From: Streptococcus suis
Lineage (GTDB): Bacteria; Bacillota; Bacilli; Lactobacillales; Streptococcaceae
Assembly (NCBI RefSeq): GCF_017601095.1
Contig: NZ_JAGFUX010000007.1
Coordinates: 62,001-126,000 of the forward strand
Direction: 5' to 3'
DNA length: 64,000 nucleotides
A program made the position numbers and the translations under genes. Positions 58,138 to 64,000 of the stretch are shown in pieces. Within the stretch, counting starts at the first letter, position 1, and every line of letters begins with the position of its first letter. The notes under the pieces were generated by a model that saw only the letters and a list, made by a program, of their open reading frames with translations, was not told the origin of the DNA and did no database searches.

Positions 58138-59070
58138 ATGACACAATTATTATCGGTTATTGTTCCTTGTTACAACGAGGAAGAAACCATTCGACCATTT
58201 CTAGCAGAGATGCAGAAAATGGAAAATCAACTATCAGAACAATTACAATTTGAATACTATTTTATCAATGATGGTTCAAAGGACGGAACCTTAGAAGTTT
58301 TGCGTGATGTATCATCAACGTTTGACAACATCCATTATTTGTCCTTTTCTCGAAATTTTGGGAAAGAAGCTGGGCTTTTAGCTGGGCTTGAAGCGGCCAC
58401 AGGAGATTTTGTGACCGTTATGGATGCTGACTTACAAGATCCACCTGAGTTATTACCGGAAATGTATGCCAAAATCCAAGAGGGATATGATGTGGTTGGT
58501 ACTAGGCGTGCAGACCGTAAAGGAGAACCGACCATTCGTTCCTTTTTCGCGAAGTCTTTTTATTGGCTAATCAATAAAATATCAGATACCGAAATGGTAG
58601 ATGGCGCTAGAGATTTCCGTTTCATGACAAGTAAAGTAGTGGATAGCATTTTGGAATTACAAGAGGTTAATCGTTTTTCTAAAGGACTCTTTTCTTGGGT
58701 AGGCTACGACGTGACTTACATCAGCTATGAAAATCGTGAACGAGTGGCAGGGGAAACGTCCTGGTCTTTTTGGAGCTTGCTTAAATACTCTTTGGAGGGC
58801 TTCATTAGTTTTTCAGAGGCTCTGCTCAGTTTTGCGACATGGAGTGGTATTCTTTCATTTTTTGCCTCCATAGTGGGAATCATCTTTATCGTTGTTAGAA
58901 AATTGACTGTTGGAGGCTCTATCGAAGGTTGGGCAAGTCTTGTCACCATTATTTTACTTGTTGGAGGCATTCAGCTCTTGTCCATCGGCATACTTGGGAA
59001 ATATGTAGCTAAAATCTTCTTAGAAACTAAGAAAAGACCTATTTATATCGTGAAGGAGAAAGATGAGTAA
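58138..59070 (+). CDS. Family 2 glycosyltransferase (GtrB-like, polyprenyl-phosphate sugar synthase)
   Basis: A 310-residue GT2 enzyme. The GT-A domain has SVIVPCYNEEETI (about 6-18), FINDGSKDGT, the metal-binding VMDADLQDPPE (about 96-106) and GARDFRFM. Two C-terminal membrane helices follow (about 235-260 and 265-295). These proteins load a sugar onto undecaprenyl phosphate at the inner face, as the donor for a GT-C transferase outside. The next two genes encode polytopic GT-C-like proteins, fitting a three-component glycosylation system. Overlaps the next gene by 8 bases. Confidence 0.9.
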   Translation: MTQLLSVIVPCYNEEETIRPFLAEMQKMENQLSEQLQFEYYFINDGSKDGTLEVLRDVSSTFDNIHYLSFSRNFGKEAGLLAGLEAATGDFVTVMDADLQDPPELLPEMYAKIQEGYDVVGTRRADRKGEPTIRSFFAKSFYWLINKISDTEMVDGARDFRFMTSKVVDSILELQEVNRFSKGLFSWVGYDVTYISYENRERVAGETSWSFWSLLKYSLEGFISFSEALLSFATWSGILSFFASIVGIIFIVVRKLTVGGSIEGWASLVTIILLVGGIQLLSIGILGKYVAKIFLETKKRPIYIVKEKDE

Positions 59071-60598
59071 GTTAGTAAATGGTTTGGGAAGACTTTATAT
59101 AGCAGTTAATTATATTTCAATTATCGTTGTATTAACTTTGTTAAGTTTTGGGTCATTAATAATAACGGTCTTCTTTAAATTAAATCTTTATGAAGAAGTG
59201 GAATATCATAAAGTACCATGGAAATATTATATTTTTATTATTATTTTAATTGTTTTACTAGCGATTTGTAGTGAGCTTTTTAAGAAATTTAGACCTAGTA
59301 TACTCTTCTTGGTTCTCTCAGCGTTGTCTTTCCTAATTGGAGGAGGCTTAATTGTATTATCTGATTTCAATTTACGAGCAGATCCAGCTTCCATCATGAT
59401 AGCTGCAAAGCAATTTAATTCAGGTGATTACTCTGCTCTAACAGAATTAGGAGGGTATCTTTTTGTACACCCTCATCAGCTTGGAATGTTAACTATCAAT
59501 CGGTTTATTTTATCTTTTACAGATAACTTAGAAGTATTTTCGTGGATTTTTTTAATAATATCTATTGCTAATATTGGTCTTATTGGCATGATAGCTAATA
59601 AAATTTGGGAAACTAGACAAATTACGAATACTGCTTTGTTGCTGGCGGCATTGTTTTTGCCCAATATTTTTTACATTAAATTTATATATAACGGACGTAT
59701 AGCTGTTTTTCTTGCATTACTATCAATAGTTTATTATTTGAACTACTGGAAGGAACCAAAATTTTTACAATTTTTATAGATGGTGTTCTTTTTATCATTA
59801 AGTGTACTAGTTCGTAGTAATTTTATGATTTTTCAGATTGCAATAACTATGTCCTTATTTTATCGTTATTTATTAACCAAAGAAAAAGTGATACTTGTTA
59901 TAATTCCGATAATTTTTACAGCCAGTTCCTCCTTAGTGTATCTTCAGAATTTGTATTATGAAAACGAAATTGGACAATCGTTGAATAAAGGTCTTCCTAA
60001 AATCACCTTTGTTACCATGGGAATGAGTTCGGATCCGGACGGTGTTGAAAACTGGATTCCAGGTTATCACAATGCTTACCATACAAGATTATATCAAAAG
60101 ACAGGTTATGATGAAAACGAATCATCTAAAATTGCTATTGCAGATTTAAAAAATCGAATAAGTTACTTCTTATCTAATCCTAAAAATGCCTATCAATATT
60201 TTACAAAGAAATTCGCTGCAACATGGTTTGATGGAACGTTCGAATCCATTTGGTTAGGACCGATTAAGGCTAAAGGTATGTCAGCAAAGTCTTCGATTTT
60301 AGCTAATGTATATAGCGGAGGCAATTACTATGTTTCTTTAGTTAATGCTATGAGCGTTTTACAGATATTTACATACTGTACACTTTTTATAGGTTTTATT
60401 ATTGAATTGACCACAAGAGAGGAAATGTTTATAGGCGAAACGTTGCCTATGCTATTATTTCTTGTCGGCACAGTTGTTTTTCATTTCTTTTGGGAAACAA
60501 AAAGTCAATATACCTATACAACTTTGCTAATTTTACAACTTTTACTGGCAGGCTACTTTTTTAGATTTATTGGGTTTGTCAAAAAAGTTTTTAGATAA
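59063..60598 (+). pseudogene. GT-C-like polytopic membrane protein split by an in-frame TAG
   Basis: One continuous frame encodes about 511 residues, broken only by TAG at 59777-59779 (context QFL-stop-MVFF); the next codon is ATG in the same frame. The first part (238 residues) has helices and RADPASIMIAAKQFNSGDYSALTELGGYLFVHPHQLG, like the active-site loop of dolichyl- or polyprenyl-dependent mannosyltransferases. The second part (272 residues, from 59780) carries further helices and an extracytoplasmic domain. There is no ribosome binding site before 59780. The gene is translationally coupled to the GT2 gene (ATG inside its end). It is probably a recent nonsense mutation; suppression or two cooperating fragments are less likely. 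AT-rich compared with the flanking core genes. Confidence 0.75.
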
Positions 60599-60612
60599 TA
60601 AAGGATATACAA

Positions 60613-62454
60613 ATGTTAAAAAAAATGATTTCAGACTGGCGTTTGCGGAACTTACTTTTCTTGGTGATGGCTATTATTCCAGTCATCCCTTTCCTCTTAT
60701 ACCGTCGATTTCAGATGGATTGGGATGCTTGGTTCCATTTTTCAAGAATGTATGAAATAGTGCAAAATATTTCTCATGGGAAATTTGCTTTAGATATTTC
60801 TTATTTTAGTTTTAATAATCAGGGGTATGCTGTTAATTTCTTTTATCCTTATTTTATTAATTATCCAGTTGCTTTAGTTTGGTACTTGACTGGAAGTCCA
60901 GTATTTTCAGTTTTACTATGGAATATTGTTTTTCATCTTATCGGTTTAAATATTGCTTACCACGCTTATGATAAGTGGCAAAAGAAGCCATATTTTGCAT
61001 TTCTTTTTTCAGTTTTATATATTTTTGGATATTCAGTTGTTAATGTGAGAATGCTCAATATGGGGACCTACAATGCTCAGATTACCTATATGTTTTTGCC
61101 TTATGCCATTATAGGGATTTATCAGCTAATATTTGGAAGGGCAAGAGAGTGGCGATTAGTAACAATTTTTGCGATTATTATTATTACTCTGTCACATCTT
61201 TTGACGACTGTTTTACTAGTATTTTACTCAGCTGTGCTTTTTGCTGTATTGCTTGTAAATAAACGAAAGCTATTGATAAAAGAGAGACTTTATGTCTGGG
61301 TTCAGGTTATCGCATCTGTTATCTTGTCAACTGCAATATTTGTTTTTCCAATGCTAGAACAGAAGGTGGCTAATGACTGGATTCATGTTCCTGCCATGAA
61401 TTTGTCATCAAACGGTATTGTGGATAGCAGTGTTGATAATCTAACATGGTTAAAACGTCTAGAATCTGCTGTTTCCTTTCGAGAAGTCTTAATTCTATTA
61501 TTCATCACTACTCTATTTTGTCTGCTTTATTATAGAGTGTTTAATAGAAAACTTCAAAAGTTGATTTTTGGTATTATCACCATTTCAATTCTGCAAAGTC
61601 ATCTCGTTCCTTGGTATTTTTTACAACGTCTCTCTGTTGTTGATATGTTTCAAAATCTCAACCGACTGGATTCATTCCTTTTCTTTGCTATCTCGTTATT
61701 CATTGCATTTGGCTGGCAGAATATTCTTCTCACCGAGCCGAAGAGATTTACGAACAAGCATTTCTTTGTGGCTAGCTCAATCCTTTATTTGCTATTTTTG
61801 AGTCAAAATTTTTACCAGCAAAAAAATGGGATTACAACTTCCAATTTATCAGACTTTGATCGCAATAGTTATTTAGCAACGGACGATACAATCTACAAGG
61901 GGCTTGAAAACTCTAACTTTGGTTATTTCAGTAGTTGGGCTGGTAAGGGTTGGTACCGGATTAACGGTTTTATGGATTATCGGACAGAGGGTCAAATCAG
62001 GCGAACTCAAAATGCCGATGGCACTTACACGATTGACGATGGTATGTACACTATCTTAAACGGCGAATCCAATCGACCGCTTTACAATGTTTCTAAAGAT
62101 ACCGAAGTAGAGACTAATGATATTATTGAAAATGCAGTCTATTTTGATGGTGAACGAACATTAAATAAATTTTTGCAAAAAGATTTTAGTTTTTTCATTA
62201 ATGATATTCCATCTAGTACTAAAATTATCCAAGCACCAATCACCTACTTAAAGGGATTCGTTGTCAAAGACGATAGTGGAAATATCCTTACCAGTTATAA
62301 AAATAAAAAAGGATGGTTGGAGTTTAAAATAAGTGGAAGTTCTCAAGTCGTTATTACATACGAAAAAACACTCTTACATAAATTTTCGATAGGAATATCC
62401 ATTTTAACTTGGCTCGTCATTGGGGTGCTCCATATGAAACTGAGAAAAAAGTAG
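60613..62454 (+). CDS. Large polytopic membrane protein, GT-C/YfhO-like
   Basis: A 613-residue protein with about twelve hydrophobic segments over residues 12-400 and a last one near 590-610. RRFQMDWDAWFHFSRMYEIVQNI in the first extracytoplasmic loop holds the DxD-like acidic pair typical of GT-C transferases. The C-terminal extracytoplasmic domain is about 400-585. Similar streptococcal proteins are annotated as 6-pyruvoyl-tetrahydropterin synthase-related or YfhO family; the first name is misleading. Third gene of the operon, 14 bases after the split gene. Probably transfers sugars from a polyprenyl donor to a wall polymer. Confidence 0.75.
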   Translation: MLKKMISDWRLRNLLFLVMAIIPVIPFLLYRRFQMDWDAWFHFSRMYEIVQNISHGKFALDISYFSFNNQGYAVNFFYPYFINYPVALVWYLTGSPVFSVLLWNIVFHLIGLNIAYHAYDKWQKKPYFAFLFSVLYIFGYSVVNVRMLNMGTYNAQITYMFLPYAIIGIYQLIFGRAREWRLVTIFAIIIITLSHLLTTVLLVFYSAVLFAVLLVNKRKLLIKERLYVWVQVIASVILSTAIFVFPMLEQKVANDWIHVPAMNLSSNGIVDSSVDNLTWLKRLESAVSFREVLILLFITTLFCLLYYRVFNRKLQKLIFGIITISILQSHLVPWYFLQRLSVVDMFQNLNRLDSFLFFAISLFIAFGWQNILLTEPKRFTNKHFFVASSILYLLFLSQNFYQQKNGITTSNLSDFDRNSYLATDDTIYKGLENSNFGYFSSWAGKGWYRINGFMDYRTEGQIRRTQNADGTYTIDDGMYTILNGESNRPLYNVSKDTEVETNDIIENAVYFDGERTLNKFLQKDFSFFINDIPSSTKIIQAPITYLKGFVVKDDSGNILTSYKNKKGWLEFKISGSSQVVITYEKTLLHKFSIGISILTWLVIGVLHMKLRKK

Positions 62455-62499
62455 AATGACATTCTCATCTGTTATGAGTATAAATAAAAGTCAAAAGTT

Positions 62500-62859
62500 T
62501 TCATATGAAAACTAGTATAGTAGGGATAGCTTTTTAAATAATTCACGAACAAAATACATTTATAACATTGCAAAAAAATTTTTTGCTTATTTTCAATTTT
62601 AAAATATAAGAAAACAAAGTTATTTGCTAATTTTTAAATTTATAATATAGGAAACAAACTAATTTTGCTTGTTTTCAATTTTTAAACCAGCTCTCAAGAA
62701 GTTTTTTTCTTGTATTTGTTTTTTTAAAATGCCTTCCCTGACATAATTTTCAGATTTAAAAATATAAAATTAGTCACAGAAAAACAATTACTTACCTTCA
62801 AGAAAAGAAATGACAAGTAATACTTTCATTTTCAATCGTTCATATGACAAACTAGTATA
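62500..62859. repeat. AT-rich patch: 41-bp tandem repeats between two direct repeats
   Basis: Three degenerate direct repeats begin at 62582, 62623 and 62664 with an exact 41-base period (each opening TTTGCT; the third is partial). They lie between two near-identical copies of TTCATATGA-(C)-AAACTAGTATA at 62500-62519 and 62839-62859. No open frame of note. The layout could be iteron-like, a remnant of a small insertion with duplicated flanks, or decayed sequence. Confidence 0.55.
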
Positions 62860-62931
62860 TAGTAAGCAAGTAGTCTTGACTGCTCTGCTATTTTTAAAAT
62901 AAACCGAAAAGAAAATGGTGCGAGGAAGAAG

Positions 62932-63342
62932 ATGCTTAGCTCGAAAGACCGTCAGTTATTGAATCTAAAATTAAGTCAGGTACAGTAAACAATAGTAGCG
63001 AATGCCCAATACCAGGCAACTTTAACCCAGCATGGAGCCAATAAAAATCGAATCAATGATATTTTGATTACTATGATTCAAGAAGAAGATCAGGAAAGGA
63101 TTGAGCTATTGGCTCAACTGTTGAAGAAGCAGACCGAACAAGCGCAGGCATTTGTCGATGACTGGAACCGGCAGGTGGCAAGAGATGAGAGAAGTTTGAA
63201 GTTGAAAACACTTGGCTTTTTGACCTTCTTATCTCTTATCCTCATCTCTATCCCTATCTTTCCGATTGTACCTATCGGTATGGTTCTTTATTTGATTATT
63301 TGGTTGCTTTATGCCTACCTTATCAAGGCAAATCACTACTAA
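62932..63342 (+). pseudogene. Small membrane protein interrupted by TAA at codon 19
   Basis: ATG 62932 with GAGGAAGAAG upstream opens a frame of 137 codons broken only by TAA at 62986-62988 (SQVQ-stop-TIVANAQYQ); a CAA to TAA change would explain it. The remainder includes a charged helical region (ITMIQEEDQERIELLAQLLKKQTEQAQAFVDDW) and two C-terminal membrane helices (about 92-112 and 115-132), so a coiled-coil plus membrane-hairpin protein. Re-initiation at TTG 63064 or ATG 63073 could make a short product of about 90 residues. Function unknown. Confidence 0.65.
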
Positions 63343-63361
63343 TCTATGCTATACTAGTCCT

Positions 63362-63856
63362 ATGAAACAAGAAATTGATTTAGAAAAATACCACCAGCTT
63401 GCCTTGCAAAAACAAGCTGAACACCGTAAGTTTTTGGCTTCCTTGAAGAAGAAACCACCGAAAAATTTGGACAAAATTGTGCAGCAAGTTCATACAGAAG
63501 TGTTTAATGAAATTGACTGTACTGCCTGTGCCAATTGCTGTAAGACCTTAGGTCCTCTTTTCACGGAGGCGGATATTACACGAATTGCCAAGTATTTCAA
63601 AATGCGATTACCCGCTTTTGAGGAAATGTACTTGAGGGTCGATGAAGACAATGACAAGGTCTTTAAATCCATGCCCTGTCCATTTTTAGGTGGCGATAAT
63701 CTCTGTTCAATTTATGATGTACGTCCGAAGGCCTGTCGAGAATTTCCTCATACGGACCGCAAAAAGATTTACCAGATTAATCATCTGACCATGAAGAATA
63801 CACTCACTTGTCCTGCAGCCTATCTCTTTGTTGAGAAATTGAAGACTCGAATATAA
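63362..63856 (+). CDS. YkgJ family cysteine-cluster protein
   Basis: A 164-residue protein with the YkgJ/Fe-S-oxidoreductase-like cysteine pattern: CTACANCCKTLGPLF (about 58-72) and CPFLGGDNLCSIYDVRPKACREFP (about 108-131), eight or more cysteines likely to bind zinc or an Fe-S cluster. Start ATG 63362 is chosen because the in-frame extension overlaps the previous gene. TATACT lies about 15 bases before the ATG, so the leader is very short. No function is established for the family. Confidence 0.85.
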   Translation: MKQEIDLEKYHQLALQKQAEHRKFLASLKKKPPKNLDKIVQQVHTEVFNEIDCTACANCCKTLGPLFTEADITRIAKYFKMRLPAFEEMYLRVDEDNDKVFKSMPCPFLGGDNLCSIYDVRPKACREFPHTDRKKIYQINHLTMKNTLTCPAAYLFVEKLKTRI

Positions 63857-63864
63857 AAATAACC

Positions 63865-63897
63865 TCTTGCTATCCGTTACGGATAGTGCAAGAGGCT
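63865..63897. terminator. Bidirectional terminator
   Basis: CCTCTTGC(TATCC) / (GGATA)GTGCAAGAGG forms a long stem with loop GTTAC, followed by CTTTTT. It closes the YkgJ gene and the minus-strand gene that ends at 63903. Confidence 0.88.
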
Positions 63898-63902
63898 TTT
63901 TC

Positions 63903-64000
63903 TTATTTTCCAAAAGAATAGATGCGCAAGAGGGCTTTCTTCTTTTGGTCTTCAATGATGGATTGGAAGTGGTGAAAATTAGCATGAAACTGTTCTTGGA
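63903..64000 (-). CDS. C-terminal end of an unidentified minus-strand gene (partial)
   Basis: The minus-strand frame ending in TAA at 63903-63905 is open to the window edge and reads QEQFHANFHHFQSIIEDQKKKALLRIYSFGK. The position right beside the bidirectional terminator supports a real gene end. The overlapping longer minus-strand frame (63707-63985) runs through the terminator and the YkgJ gene and is not credible. About 32 residues are too few to name the family. Confidence 0.55.
   Translation of the reverse strand, partial: QEQFHANFHHFQSIIEDQKKKALLRIYSFGK

Noticed and set aside
59780..60598. Separate gene beginning at ATG 59780
   Set aside because: It is in the same frame as the preceding gene, directly after its stop, without a ribosome binding site, and starts mid-helix; a single split gene is the better reading.
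62582..62687. CRISPR array
   Set aside because: The 41-base repeats are directly adjacent and degenerate, have no spacers of unique sequence, and there are no cas genes.
63707..63985. Minus-strand 92-residue frame at the window end
   Set aside because: It runs through the bidirectional terminator and antisense to the YkgJ gene. The competing frame that stops at 63903 ends at the expected point before the terminator.

Overview
The window is a low-GC Gram-positive chromosome segment from a streptococcus, most likely Streptococcus suis or a close relative. The evidence is the dnaE-pfkA-pyk-signal peptidase-glmS order, the rexB-rexA pair, an LPXTG surface protein, consistent AGGAGG ribosome binding sites, and a tmRNA encoding the streptococcal-type tag AKNTNTYALAA. 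Species assignment is inference. There is no prophage, intact insertion sequence, CRISPR array or rRNA.

Layout. 1-5640: a tightly overlapping polyamine operon (end of an arginine/lysine decarboxylase, speE, carboxynorspermidine dehydrogenase, nspC, aguA, aguB) that can run from arginine via agmatine and putrescine to spermidine. 5678-8154: a transglutaminase-like exported protein, a TVP38 membrane protein, tmRNA and tRNA-Ser(GGA). 8234-11152: adenosine deaminase and a GntR/ABC-2 transporter operon. 11300-21596: dnaE, pfkA, pyk, an FAD oxidase, an SGNH esterase, an atypical signal peptidase I homologue, and glmS with paired operator-like repeats around its promoter. 21753-23887: a polar amino-acid ABC transporter. 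23901-24160: a palindrome-rich intergenic repeat. 24187-29646: the mannitol operon mtlA-mtlR-mtlF-mtlD with an MtlR-like operator. 29629-33085: a CDF (MntE-like) exporter, a split ThrE exporter, and a divergent MarR/DUF1304 pair. 33332-34286: a C39-like peptidase whose signal anchor is frameshifted at an A8 tract. 34453-37340: a PadR-HAAS-DUF4097 envelope-sensing module behind a long perfect inverted repeat. 37489-41608: AEC transporter, DUF5684 protein, pepT, a Cof phosphatase and an orphan. 41668-45891: an LPXTG-anchored GH3 enzyme with a CcpA cre site in its promoter, and NADH oxidase. 46031-57652: pcrA, rexB, rexA, ndk, lepA. 58138-62454: a three-gene membrane glycosyltransferase operon. 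62500-64000: an AT-rich repeat patch, a nonsense-interrupted small membrane protein, a YkgJ cysteine-cluster protein, and the end of an unidentified minus-strand gene.

The most notable features are three genes broken by single small lesions (A8 frameshift at 33344-33351, TAG at 59777, TAA at 62986), the PadR/HAAS/toast-rack locus with its cysteine-rich middle protein, the glmS control region, a signal peptidase homologue that seems to lack the catalytic lysine, and a 41-bp tandem repeat set between two near-identical direct repeats. Most of the rest is conserved core genome. I do not see a clearly new multi-gene defence or mobile system. The best candidate for under-described biology is the PadR/HAAS locus.
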